Assembly (NCBI GenBank): GCA_024734555.1
Contig: JANPWX010019815.1
Span: 1,258,501 to 1,322,500 of the forward strand
DNA: 64,000 bases
DNA from: Trochalopteron elliotii
Lineage: Eukaryota; Chordata; Aves; Passeriformes; Leiothrichidae
Reading direction: 5' to 3'
Shown here: positions 11,709 through 24,000 of the stretch, one piece after another
Layout of the letters: each line of letters starts with the position of its first letter
How positions within the stretch are numbered: position 1 is the first letter of the stretch
Translations under genes and position numbers: made by a program
The notes under the pieces: model-generated
Told to the model about the DNA's origin: nothing
Database searches by the model: none
Seen by the model: only the letters and a program-made list of their open reading frames with translations

Positions 11709-14700
11709 ACTATAACTAAGCTAAAAAATTCATCCTCCGGAAAGAGATTTCTACTCCTATCTCATACAAAATACTATGCAAAAAGCCAGAGTATTACAAC
11801 ACTTTGAATATAGCCATGTCTCCTTTCTTCTCTTACTCTGAGAAAGAGCTGAACCTTCCTTGATGACTGATTCCTTGCATAACATTAATGAGTGTAGAAT
11901 GGAACAGTACCTCCTTCTATAGCCCCTCGTCACATCTTCCCTAAGAAAACAAATGGCAGGTCCCCTTAACATAGTTTTTTTTTAGGCAATGACTCTTCTC
12001 CAAGGAATTTACCGCAGCAGCCTTGTAAGAGATTTGTTGCAGGCAGTCCACCATCTGTAGTCTTACATCCTCAGTATGGGAGTCATAACTCTTCTGGAGT
12101 GAAATGACAGGAGATTGTAATAGCTCATCATGTATTATGATGGTACAGTCTCTAAGGAAAGACTGCACTTGGCTTTGTATGTCTCCTTTGGGTAACACAA
12201 AACTTTCTCAAAAGGCTGAAATAAATTCTACAGTTTTGATCGCAACCATGCCATCATTGCACACCCCATCCCCACCTCCAAATACACACAACAGCACCAT
12301 CCTAGCTATTTTAAAGAACATTTTTTGAAAAGTGGATTTTTGGGGGGCTTGGATACTGGATATGGAACATTTCAGCTGCAAATTGCTAGCATGATTCTGG
12401 CTCAGAGTGGTAACGATGTAAATGTGTGACAGGTGTTTTGCTTGCATGAAATGGTCTATTCATACAGTTCTTCATGCACAGGTGATCTGATATTAGAATG
12501 AAGTCCAACAGGTATTAAATAGGGCAAAACCCCCATGCTTTAATATACAAAGAGTATCCATTTTACTTTCATTATGGCCTGAATGTATTACCATAGATAA
12601 AAAGCACTACCTAAACTAAATGTTTAGATAGCCATTTTCTTAACACACTAAAATGATAATATTCTAATGAGTTCTAAATATTTTTGATAGCCTCCTACAG
12701 ACAGGATCTCTACACTGCACACCTCTATTCTCTCACCAGAAAGTTACATCTCTAAGATTATAATGCACCAAATTTTTGTTTCAGGCCTGGAGAAAGATAT
12801 TTTCACCTTCCTGATTCATTCAAAAAGCCCTATGTTTTTTCTCTTTCCTTGGAGTCTCCAGTTTAAATTGAAACAGACTTAATATGACTCATTTATGGGG
12901 CTCCAGTACAAACTAGAATCACAATGGGTTTTCTGACTTTCTCAGAAAGTTTACTGAATTAACCTGTTCTTCCATGGTCAGACATGCAGCAAGAAGAACA
13001 TCCTAGGCTTAACTGGTGAGAGCTCAGACTTACTGAGCACTGTGCATCTTTTCTTAGTTAGCAATCAAAAAGCCTGCAAGAATCGTACTATTCTAATTCC
13101 AGAGAAGGATGCTTTGAATGTTTTTACTTTGACTGACAAAAATTCACAACTGACAGGATTTTCAGTATACAAGTTGGTCCAGTTCCCTGCTTTGTTACTG
13201 GCGTCCCGTGTGATTTGACACAAGCGTCTATGCTGTATTCCACAGCACTTAAAAATGTGCAATGGCATGGTTTAACTTTTCAGAAAGATGATCAGTTTCA
13301 CATGGGTTCTGAGATATATAGGACCACAGGGGTCTGAATCAGTCAGTGGGCTTTATCCCCTGCTCATAGAGACAGGCTGACAGACTATTTGCCATGTGTT
13401 TGTGGCAACTCCTTCTCATGATGTGCTTCCATTAGTATCCTGCTGAAATCAGCAGAATCACCCCTAATCCTGCATTGATACATGCCTACGAGAACTAAGT
13501 CCATTCACTGGGCACATTATGGAGCGAATATGGTGGTTCTGTATTTAAGTAAGTTAAAAAAAACATAAAACCAAAACAACCAAAAACCCCAAAATCAAAT
13601 TTAAAAACCTGCAGGAATATGGCGGCTAAGACACAGGATGGGATTTTTAAAATTTCAGAGTGGTTTCCAAGCACACATAGATGCAAATTTATGGGTAGGT
13701 GGAAGAAGTCAGCAGAATTATAATAAGCAGAGTTTGTCAATCAGAATAAAGAGGCAAACACACAGACTGCAACAATACCTTGCTGCTGCAATATTCAATT
13801 TTTAGTCTGCAACAATGCATTGCTTCCCATTTCATTAATGACAAGACCAAGTTTTGACTACCTGTTGTTTGAGCACTTAGTTCAGAACTGAGCCTGTTAA
13901 AAAATTCCCTCCCAAAATTCATACTTAAGAACATATTAAAAAGGACAGAAATTTATCTAATCCTATTTTAAAGGTATTTCTCTCATTTATATGGAATAAA
14001 AGGTACAAATTATATTGTACTTTGTAAAATCCTTATGTTTTTTAATATGGGTGAGTAAGGTCAAGCTCCTGCACCGGGTGAGAAATGAAAAGGTAAGTAT
14101 TACCATACAATTAATGCTTTCTCATCAGAAAAGAAGCAGTTTGGACATAACCTACAATTTTCTCAAGCACTAAAGGCATTTCTGTCATTCCAGGGCCTTC
14201 TCTCTGTTGTTGCCTCTTTTTCTCAGTATCAGATGATACTTAAAAAACTCTTACCTGTCATTTTGAGTCTAGCAATGAAATGAAAATACAGATAAAGTTC
14301 TTGACCAGGGCAGAAGGGCAGACTCAAATCTGTTATGGAAAAATAGGTAGATTCTTATTAACAATAAATCTGGGCAGTCAGATTTGCTCTTTAGCAGCTT
14401 GTGATGTAACCATGCCTTAGAGCCTTTACATTCAGATTCAGAAAAGTATCCAAAAAGAACAATTCAAAAAATGCACTTAGACATATGCTTAAAGTTCAAC
14501 TTCTGTACCACTGATCTAGGATTCAGCAAGTCTCATTTCAGTTCCTTCATGAAATACTAATCTAAATAAATCTCAAAGCTCATATAAGTATGAATAAGCC
14601 AGAATCTTTTAACTTTTCCTCTCCTTGTGTGACTGGCAAGACAAAGTACAGTAAAACTAGTGAGAGTCAGGCAACTACTGCTGCTGCTATTACTGCATTC

Positions 14701-15560
14701 CTACAAAAAACATAACTAATCTCCTTAGTCCAGAAGCAGAAATTCTGACGATTATTTCTAACACTCGTATCTGTTCAAATAATTTCTACAATTGTCACAT
14801 ATCTGCACTAAACCCGAGTTACCTATGCTACAGCTGGTATGTCTTTACAAGCTTTTTCATAAAGGCTCCCCTAGCCAATGAAGGACTGGCATTTTTTAAC
14901 CACTATAAAATTACTATTGCCTCTCTGCAGTTGCACAAAGCTTTTTATTATTGGCTAGAATATTGTGTTTTTTAAAGAGTCCACAAAACTGGGGGGCAGA
15001 CACTGTGTTTCAATGCATTACCCTTTTCTGATAATCATGCTGAACATGTTTGGTCTATATGCAAAAAAGTAGGAGGCAGAATTCAATTTCCATGACAACG
15101 TTTTGAGGTCCTAAATGAAACTATTGAAGCAAAAGTCCTAAATAAATAGACTATTTTAAAATTTTGAATTTGGTCTGTTTAAGAGACTGACTAAATAACA
15201 TCAATGGCACAGACCTAATGCTTTTGATACCCAAGCAAACAGAACAGGGGAACACTGGGACAAAAGTCAATTTTATAAATGGCAAAATGGAGGAACAGAG
15301 ATTCTGATGTCTCCAAAGTTACACAAGAATTGGCTACAAATTTCTCGTTATCAATTACTGTGTCAATCACAAAATAATCATTCCTTCTACAGAGTGTTTC
15401 TGCAAAACAGTTCTTTGATGGCCACATCTTCGAACACCACAGAAATATTTGGATAGAATGAGGTGGAACAATGAATGTAATAGCAATATACGTGTAAATG
15501 GTAAAACACTATTTTAACCAGATACTATAAAATCTGAAAATTGTGATGTTACTTATGAGT
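11709..15560. other. intergenic, nothing recognised
   Basis: AT-rich DNA on both strands without a convincing exon, RNA gene or repeat family. Reading frames are short and lack family signatures. Confidence 0.6.
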
Positions 15561-15564
15561 TACC

Positions 15565-15700
15565 AACTTGGAGGTATTTAAAGGACATGCAGATGTGGCA
15601 GTAAGGGACATGTTTTAGCAGTGGACTTTGCAGTGCTGGGTTATGGTTGGACTTAATGATCTTACAGGTCTTTTCCAGTCAAAATGATTCTGTGAATCTA
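15565..15700 (+). mobile_element. CR1 LINE 3' tail, 5'-truncated
   Basis: Contains GGAGGTATTTAAAGGACATG, then GGGACATGTTTTAGCAGTGG, then GACTTAATGATCTTACAGG and a terminal GATTCTGTGA, which is the CR1 3' UTR and its end repeat. Only the last 135 bases or so are present. Confidence 0.85.
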
Positions 15701-16009
15701 CTTGCCATTAAACTGACAAGAGCTAAAAAAACCCAGTGTGATTCACAACTCACCCACACGTCAGTTCCTGGGTTTTTTTGGAAGCCTAACAAAGCTCCTT
15801 CTTTAGTCACAAGGTCTCTTTTGCTTCATTCTGCCTGTCATAGGATCATTTAATATTTAAGTTGTTGCAATGCTATTTCTAATCATGGATATTCTACTAT
15901 ATTGATAGAATAGTAGATAACTCTGCTACTGAGTTAAGATTCAGGAAAAAAAATATAGAGTATTGCTTCATATATTTAACTTGTGTTCAAACACAACCAC
16001 AGGGCCAGT

Positions 16010-17290
16010 AAACATACCTTAAAAGGGGCTGAGGTTAGCCAATGTGACATTCAACTACAAGGACAGGATGGAGAATCTGGGAAACTACAGGTCATTTCAG
16101 CATGACCTCAGTGCAGAGGAAGATTGTGGAACAGATCATCTTGAGTGTGATCATACAGAATGTGCAGGACAATCAGGGGATCATGCCCAGCCCGCATGGG
16201 GTTAGGAAAGTCAGATCATCATTGATCAACATGATCTCCTTCGATGACAAAGCAATCCACTTAGTGCATGGGGGAAAGGCTGTGGGTGTTGTCTGTCTGC
16301 ACCTGAGCAAAGCCTTTGACTCTGTCTTCCATAGTATTCTCCTAGGGAACCTGGCTGCTCATGCTTTGGATATGTGTGTTGGTTGCTGGATAAAAAACTG
16401 TCTGGATGTCTGAGCCCAAAGAGTGGTGGTGAATGGCACCACATTCAGTTGACAACTGGTCACTAGTGGTGCTCCCCCTGGGCTAAGTACTGGGGCCTGT
16501 GTAATATATTTATTAATGACCTGGATGTGGGGACCAAGTCCCCTTTAGCCAGTGTGCAGATGACACCAAATTGAGAGGGAACGTTGACACACTGAGGGTA
16601 GGGAAGTTCTGCAAAAGGATCTGGACACGCTGGGTTGGTGGGCCAAGGCCAAGTCCCAGGTCCTGCCCTTGGATCACAAAAACCCCGGGCACTGCTAGAG
16701 GCTGGGGTAAAAGTGGCTGAAAGCTGCATGGTGGAAGAGGGCCCAGGGATGCTGAACATGAACAGAGTCTGAACATGATTGAGCAGCATGCCCAGGTGGC
16801 CAAGGAGGCCAATGGCATCCCAGCCTGTATCCGCAAGAGTGCGGCCAGCAGGACCATGGATCATCCCCTTGTACTCGGCACTGGTGCGGCCACACCTCAA
16901 GTTCTCTGTCCAGCTCCGGGCACTGTAGAAGGGCACAGAGCTGCTGGAGTGTGTCCAGAGAAGGACAATGGAGCTGGTGAAGGGTCTGGAGCACAAGCCC
17001 TCTGAGGAGTGGCTGAGGGAGCTGGGGTTGTTTAGCATGGAAAAAAGAGGCTGAGGGGTGACCTCATCACTCTCTACAACTCTCCGAAAGGAGGTTGCAC
17101 TCTGTTGGGGGTCGGCCTCTTCTCCCAGGTAACAAGAACTGGCCTTAGGCTGCGCCAAGGGAGGTTTATATTGGATACTACAAAACATTCTTCCACCAAA
17201 AGGCTGGTCAGGCACTGGAACACGCGGCCCAGGAAAATGTTCGAGTCGCCATCCCTGGAAGCGTTAAAAGAAGTGTAGAAACGGTGCTTG
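16010..17290 (+). mobile_element. CR1 LINE fragment directly upstream of the SLC44A1 promoter
   Basis: Translations in shifting frames show reverse-transcriptase features: VEQIILSVI and LSKAFDSVFH (frame starting 16102), then ADDTKL near 16558 (the catalytic-site neighbourhood). It continues to the 3' region (GGCACTGGAACACG, then CCATCCCTGGAAGCG) and stops before the terminal repeat. Many frameshifts make it inactive. It ends within about 100 bases of the start of the CpG island. Confidence 0.9.
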
Positions 17291-17459
17291 ATTCTACTCA
17301 AATTCTTGGCTGCAAATGCGTATGTGCTACAGGGTCATACGAGCGGCTCCTTTCTTCCTCTCAGCGGGCGGGCTCGCAGACTCTTGGGACGCCCCGCTGA
17401 GCAGAGCTTGGTTTCTACAGGCAGCTGCCCCTGCCCCGGCACGCACCTTGCCGTGGGGA

Positions 17460-17470
17460 GAGTGGTGAGT
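17460..17470 (+). promoter_or_regulatory. possible splice donor of an alternative untranslated first exon
   Basis: AGTG|GTGAGT at 17465 matches a donor well and lies in the CpG island upstream of the gap. If used, it would define a noncoding exon ending at 17464. No transcript evidence is available here. Confidence 0.2.
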
Positions 17471-17580
17471 GAACAATGAAGTCCGAGCCGGCCTGCCGTG
17501 CAATACCGACGACGACGCCGCCATTATCACACCGGAAGCGGCGGCGATGCGCGGGGGGCGGGGCGGGGGCGGGGCCGCCG

Positions 17581-17973
17581 NNNNNNNNNNNNNNNNNNNN
17601 NNNNNNNNNNNNNNNNNNNNNNNNNNNNNNNNNNNNNNNNNNNNNNNNNNNNNNNNNNNNNNNNNNNNNNNNNNNNNNNNNNNNNNNNNNNNNNNNNNNN
17701 NNNNNNNNNNNNNNNNNNNNNNNNNNNNNNNNNNNNNNNNNNNNNNNNNNNNNNNNNNNNNNNNNNNNNNNNNNNNNNNNNNNNNNNNNNNNNNNNNNNN
17801 NNNNNNNNNNNNNNNNNNNNNNNNNNNNNNNNNNNNNNNNNNNNNNNNNNNNNNNNNNNNNNNNNNNNNNNNNNNNNNNNNNNNNNNNNNNNNNNNNNNN
17901 NNNNNNNNNNNNNNNNNNNNNNNNNNNNNNNNNNNNNNNNNNNNNNNNNNNNNNNNNNNNNNNNNNNNNNNNN
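17581..17973. other. assembly gap (393 N) in the SLC44A1 promoter
   Basis: A run of N between GC-box sequence and GC-rich 5' UTR, ending 35 bases before the start codon. Missing sequence of this kind is usually very GC-rich. Its true length may differ from the number of N. Confidence 0.99.
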
Positions 17974-18008
17974 AGCGGGCACCCCCGGGGCAGAGACCCG
18001 CGGACGCC

Positions 18009-18035
18009 ATGGGGTGCTGCAGCTCCGCCGCGCAG
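18009..18035 (+). CDS. SLC44A1: SLC44A1 exon 1 coding part (residues 1-9)
   Basis: The exon encodes MGCCSSAAQ and ends in a strong donor, CAG|GTGAGT, in phase 0. The start is chosen because the context is a strong Kozak match (GCCATGG) and the peptide matches the known CTL1 N-terminus. Gly2 followed by Cys3, Cys4 and Ser5/Ser6 looks like an N-myristoylation plus palmitoylation signal, which is inferred rather than shown. From memory the human exon encodes three more residues here. Bases 17974-18008 are 5' UTR, and everything upstream of them is hidden in an assembly gap. Confidence 0.95.
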
Positions 18036-21000
18036 GTGAGTGGCCCCTGTCCCCCTCTCTTTTCTGACCCTGTCGCCCTCCGCTGCAGGGCCCTGTCACG
18101 CTCGCCCGCGGCCCCGCTGCCTGGCCGGCGGCTGTACTCCCTCCGGCCCCGGGTCTGCCCCTGTCGCTGTTGTCCTGTGGCTGCGCAGCCGCTTGTCGCC
18201 TCCACAGCCGCGCTGTCTGGCGGCCGTGCATCCCCTTGTGCCCCTTGCAGCACAGCTTTCCTCAGGCTAAGCCCCGCTTTCCCGTGGTAGTGCATCCCTC
18301 TCGCTACACCTGTAGCGCCGTTCTTCCGTGGCTGCGCACTCTCCTGCGTCCCAGTCTGTAATGGCTGGGAACCCATTGCTTTCCCTTCCCATTTCACGCT
18401 CCTGGCACCAACAGCTCTGCCCGCCCGTGACTGCGACCACCTTGCTTTCCCCTGCCCGTAGCCTTGCAGTTTCGTGGCTGGGTACAACCCCCTTACATCC
18501 ACTCTCCCCAAGCCTTCGTGCACATGAACGGTGCACCTTTTTGCTCCCTCTGTAGCTGTGCTTTTCCCGTTCGTGGCTGTGCACCCCCGTGTTTACCCCC
18601 CCCCCCCCCCCCCCCTCTCCCCTTCCCATGCTACGCACTTCCACCCTCTGCATACTGTTCTGTGTGCTGCTTCTCCTGTGGATCATCTTCACCTTGCCCC
18701 TTCTTCCCCAGCCCTCCTTTGGCTTTGCAATCTGTGGCATACTCTGCTTCCCTTCCCTGCTATGGCTGCAGCTGCAGACCTCCAGTTCTCACCTGCCATC
18801 CTCGTAGTTCCTTGCCCCACTGTCCTGTGATCCCTACCCCACCTCACCCCCGCCATGCCACAGTACAACTCCCTGGATAGCTCTGCGTGCCCTGCCCTTC
18901 CCTTCCCTGCAGCCTGTTCTTTGGGGTCCCTACTGCCCCACCCGACAGAGAAGAGCTGTTTCGTGGGAGGAAAGTCATAAGGTCCAGGGCATCCCTCAAG
19001 TCCACTGCCTCTGTAAAGGGAGACAGTCCTAATCCCAGCCTCCTTCCTTACTGTATGGCTAAGGATTCAGGTGCCTCCCTACATCCATTTCCCTGTGTGT
19101 GATTGGTCCCGGGCACAGCTCTTGTTTCCGAGATCGGTTTTTCTTTCTTCCCCCTCCCCCTTCTCTCTGCTTTGCCCTTACTGACTCCTTTTTTTCCCCC
19201 AGAGTGGTGCTGCCAGGCAAGGCACAATCGGGAGCTCCACCCAACGCTCCAGTTTGCGGCTCTGCTTCCCATATTAACTTTGCCTTTGAGCAACACGGCC
19301 AAAGCTATGCTGGTTTGTTGCGTAGCTCTTTTCTGAAGGCTGTAGTACAAACGATCGCGACTGATGCCTTGGCTGTGCTTTGCTCGCTTGTAAATGTTAG
19401 TTCCCTTTGGCTGTATCACTTGCAGTAGCTGAATCCAGCTTCCAGCAGACTGCTTATGTGGGAAAGTCCGTCTCTGGTGTCCCAGATGACTCATCACAGA
19501 GATGAGTTTTTGTAGCTCATCCGTTCAGGCAGACCATTTTTTTTTACATAAGAGCTCTGTCCTTCCGATGCAGAACACTGCGGAGAGCTGTCCAGTTGCA
19601 ATAGGAAACATTCTTTCTGTATAGCAAATATGCTGCAAAGAGGAAGGCAATCAGCTTTATGGTGCATGAACAAATGGTTTGAATTAAGAGAGTGAGATAT
19701 ATGCTAAATGTTAGGGATGGATTTTGAAATTTTTCAGTCACTGCAGTAGACTGCCAGAGGATATTGTGAAGTCAGTATTGTTTGAGGTTTGCAAAAAAAC
19801 CCCAACAAAAACATGTTAGATAAACATCTGTCAGGAGTGGCTTAAGGAAAGCTGATACAGACTTGAGAGTGAAGTTGATGTTTTGAAGTAATGTTTTGAA
19901 GTCTTTTCCAACCTTACTTTCTGTGGTTCCTATCCAAATTGCTTTTCTTAACTGTTTTGTAGGCCCTTTCTAGCTCTTCTATATGAATTTGAATTGCAGT
20001 TCACTGTTCTTTTCTTAAAGGAAAATGCAGGCTTATTTGTGGGTAATATTACAGGATGAGTTGGTTTGCATATCTGGCCTGTTCATGGGTTTCAGCTGAC
20101 TGATTTTGGGTTTTAGTGAAATTTGTGTTCTGCTCCCAGGTTGTATGTTAATGGTATTCTGCTAAACTTTTCATTTGCCTTCCTTATGCATGGCAAGATG
20201 CAGTACAGCAATTGAGCTTTTTGTACCCCATATGTATGTGATTGAAGTATAAAGAACGCAGTTTATTTAATTTCCTAACCCTAAGCAGTGGTGTATCTCC
20301 CCAGGAAATCCAAATCAAAGGCTAGTTGCTGAATATTTTATCAGCAGTTTTGTCTGGTATATGGATTACAGAAACCTTGCTACATACTGTACAGCACTAC
20401 ATTAGGTCCTAATGTCTGTACTATCATCCCTTTTCTCATTAATAAATGTTGTTTTACTCATCCTCCATGGTCTTTGCACTTCCCCCTCTTACATTTCTCA
20501 TGGGCACGGGTCCATCCGACATTCCTTCATGTTTCCTCACCTACTTTTTGCTTCTCCCTTTGTAGCTTCATATTTGTCTTTGACGTAATCTCTCCTCTTA
20601 TCATGAATGCCCTCATTCCTTATGACTTTGTTTTTCAAGTAGATTTCTCATTAAGTTTATTTTTCAGCTCTCTAGCCTATTTGATCTTCATCTGCTAATC
20701 CCTGTTTCTGTTTCTGACAGAAATTATTACTTCTGTTTTGATTCTGCCAACCATCTTACCTGATTACTGCATCCCCCAGTCCCTTTCTCATGACTGCTAC
20801 CTTCTCCTTTCATTTCTGATAATACGTCTACCTGTGACTGATTGAACTGGATAGATTTCTTTGTAGTTTTATTCATAGCTTTTATTTCATACTTCATTAT
20901 CCATTTTCCCCCCAGGTGTGTTCCTTTGCTTTGCAGGCTGTCTAAAGCCTCTATCTTAGGCCTTTTCCTATGCCTCTTCCCCAGCAGAATCTAAAGGTTT

Positions 21001-24000
21001 CCAGAGAAAAACTGATTAGCATTGACATGTTTACCTTTATTCAGCACTGTTGATTCCTATTTACAGAGATGTATTCTCATGTTTGTTTTCTGCTTTTTCT
21101 GCCCTTTTAACTATCCAAAGCCCAATTCATCCAGTTTTTCTACTGTTTTAATTTCAAATTTTAGGTTTTTACCTTCGGCTGCCATCTTACTCCCTTCCTA
21201 ATTTTATTCTGAGTTGCTATTCTCCATCCTTAAAAATAGCAGCACACTAGTCCGTTTCCCTTCTTTTCCAAATTCCTGAACAGAGGAATGTATGTTTGTT
21301 GTCACACATTCTTTCCTCTTTCTTCATACTAAATTAATTTCAGTCCAGATTCTGTGTTGTGTTGAAATTGTCTTCAGTTAATATCTCTACAGGCTTCGTG
21401 TGCCCAAGTTGCAAGGATTCCATGTCTTTCTTACCCTCCTTGGTCTCTGTTGCTTTCAATAGCATGTGTAAACCCCTACCACATGGTGTTTTATTCTCCC
21501 TGGAATGTCTATAGTGCAAAAGAATTTTCTGAGTTGAAAGGAACCCACAAGAATCACTGAATCCAACTCTTAAGTGAATGGTCTGTGTGGGGACAGTACT
21601 GTTGTTTTGCAATTATTCACTGCCTTCTTCTCTCTGATTATTGTTTATTTGCCACCACTTCTGTCTGTGGTTATACCTCCAGCCTTTTCCCCCGCCATTT
21701 GTTAACTTCCTATTTTATCAAATTTATCAGCTTTTTTTGTTAAAAGTCATGTTAAATTAAACTTAATGCAGCCATACCAGACTTTCTTCCAGATGAGCTA
21801 ATTCCTTCTGTTGCTCCACTACTGTTGTGCCTGCTGAGGCAATTAGAACTGGAGTACTTCTTTTCCAGTTTCTTTCTTATTTGCATTTTGATTTTCTGTG
21901 TTTGCACAAAGTTCTTTCACCTCCCCTGGTGTAGCATCTTCTGTGATCTCCTCTATTTCTTTATTATCACAACTAGAATTCTTGTTTACGTCTTGTTCCT
22001 TTTCAGTGTTACCTGTTGTTTTTCCTTGGTGTTACAAGGCTGTCGCCATCTTTTTTTCTTTAGAGGCTTGTGCAATCCTGTACTTATTTAGGATCACTAA
22101 GCTGTCGTTTTTTTGTCTCTTTTGTCTCTTTACTATCACCATCTTGAACCTTGAGCTTGTAGAGAAAAGCTTGTGCAATGTCAGCTACATCTTAGCAGTT
22201 ATCTTAAAGCAGTCATGTTTACTTACTGTTAGTTATGAATAGATCTTCCTAACATTTATTTGAATTGTAGTTTAGCCAAAGTGTGCTGTCCTATATGAGA
22301 TGAAAACCTGAAAAGGAAGCGACAAATATTGAGGTGGGATTTCTATCTCCTGTCTGGTATTGCTGTTACTTGTCAGTACCTTCACGTAGTTTAAACCCAG
22401 TGTCCTTTCTCTGCCATATCTTTATCATGAGGTGGGTGTTTTCACAAGAAGGGTGCTTCTGTCTGGATGTGTCTTTTTTGTCATGGATCTGCTGTGCAAC
22501 AGATCTTAAGTTTCTTCTTACTTTTGATGGAGGTAACTCTAGTTTGAGTTTGTGGGGTTTTTTTTGTATGTTTGTGCTGTTTTGCAGATGGATTTTCTCT
22601 ACCTAAATATATGGATCTTTTGAGCAAATGGTGCAGAGGTTCTGAATTGCTAAAAAATTGCATTTCTTTCAAATCTTTAGTTTTACTGAGGAAGAAAAAT
22701 GGAGTTGAGTGCTGGTGTTCTCTTCTCTTGCTTTTCATTCTTCTCCTTTTCCTGATATTTTCTTCTATGCCATGGCATCAATCCATTTTAAAACTGAATT
22801 TTCAGGAAGTAACCATTGAAGTTCATCACTCCTATGTTGCCACAACTGTTAGGCTGTGCTGTAAATCTGTTTGTTTGAACTAATCTGTACAGGTTTTTCG
22901 TTTGTTTTTAAGCAAGAAAATCTATTTTACAGTATAACTCAAATTGCTTCACTGATGTAGTTTATAGCACAGTTCTGTAAAGTTTGCATTGTAATATCTG
23001 AGGGGACAGAAATTCGTAGATAGTGAAAGGGAATGATATGTGGGGCTACACAGACCTTTAACTGCTTTCTCGTGCAACAATTGTAACACATAATCTGTTC
23101 TCTCTTCCTGCTGTTCTACAATGGACGTAGCTGATAGTTAAAAGGTGTTTGCTTTGGCAACATGTTGTAGGAAACAAGGCAGTTTATTGAAGTCTTAATG
23201 TTTGTGTTGCAATTGGGAAATACTGTGTGTGCTTAAAATAAACTTACAGCTTTTTACATTAGTGACTTAATCTATGATATGTGTGAGAGGAGCTTGAAAT
23301 ATTGCTGGAAACTGGAGGCATGGCTAGGAAAAACAAAGCCTATGTTATTCTTGGTGGTTTTACTGGTGGTCTTGGTTTTTCAAAGACTGTAAAAACTTCC
23401 TGTTATAAGAGGAGATGAAGCCAGATCATCCCTTAACTTTCCCTTGAGCATTTGCTATCAAAACAACGTTGAATAATCTGGAGTTCCTAATTTTTTGAAA
23501 AAATTAGTAGCTCTGATGGAATGTCACTTCCGACCATTGTGGACAATACAGATTACTAATTGTACATCAGCCATATATCTTCAGTTGTCAGAGGTTCTCG
23601 CAGTCAAATGAGTTTAAGGGGCATCAAAACATGCCTGTTTCATTTTGGGCATGGCTGCCATCATGGGAGAAGACCAGGCAGATAATGGTGTTGAGGAAGG
23701 GAAACAGAATGAGTTGTGAATTCTCCTTCCAGGAGATGGGAAGCTTGATTTCCCTTTCAATATACACTGACAGAAGATGAGGCTTCTGTTCTAGCCTCTG
23801 GTAAGCAGATATAATATGAAGGATAAAGTGTGCAAGCAGGATCCTAGAACCTGCTAATGATAAGGCATCTCATGGAATTGCTTCTGTATTTCTGGTCTGT
23901 AAGCTCTGTTAGTTTCTGTGAAGCATGAAGCATGTCCTTTTATAAATGCTGTCACAAGCAACTGCACAACCCGGGCAAATAATTTCTTTTGATCTTAACA

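Larger units (their letters stand above)
17330..18350 (+). promoter_or_regulatory. SLC44A1: CpG-island promoter of SLC44A1, interrupted by an assembly gap
   Basis: CpG dinucleotides, scarce elsewhere, become dense here and surround exon 1. Readable motifs before the gap are a YY1-like GCCGCCATTA (17517-17526), an ETS/GABP-like CCGGAAG (17532-17538) and overlapping GC boxes on GGGGCGGGG (about 17552-17575). No TATA box is visible, which fits a broad housekeeping promoter. The likely transcription start falls in the unread 17581-17973. The limits of the island are my estimate. Confidence 0.8.

Noticed and set aside
17327..18523. Frames of 187-398 codons across the promoter
   Set aside because: They are open because of N bases and GC-rich island DNA; the true coding part there is only the 27 bases of exon 1.
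20460..22200. C/T-rich stretch suspected to be an old retrovirus or coding remnant
   Set aside because: Frames of 88-114 codons show no recognised motif; composition alone is not enough to call an element.
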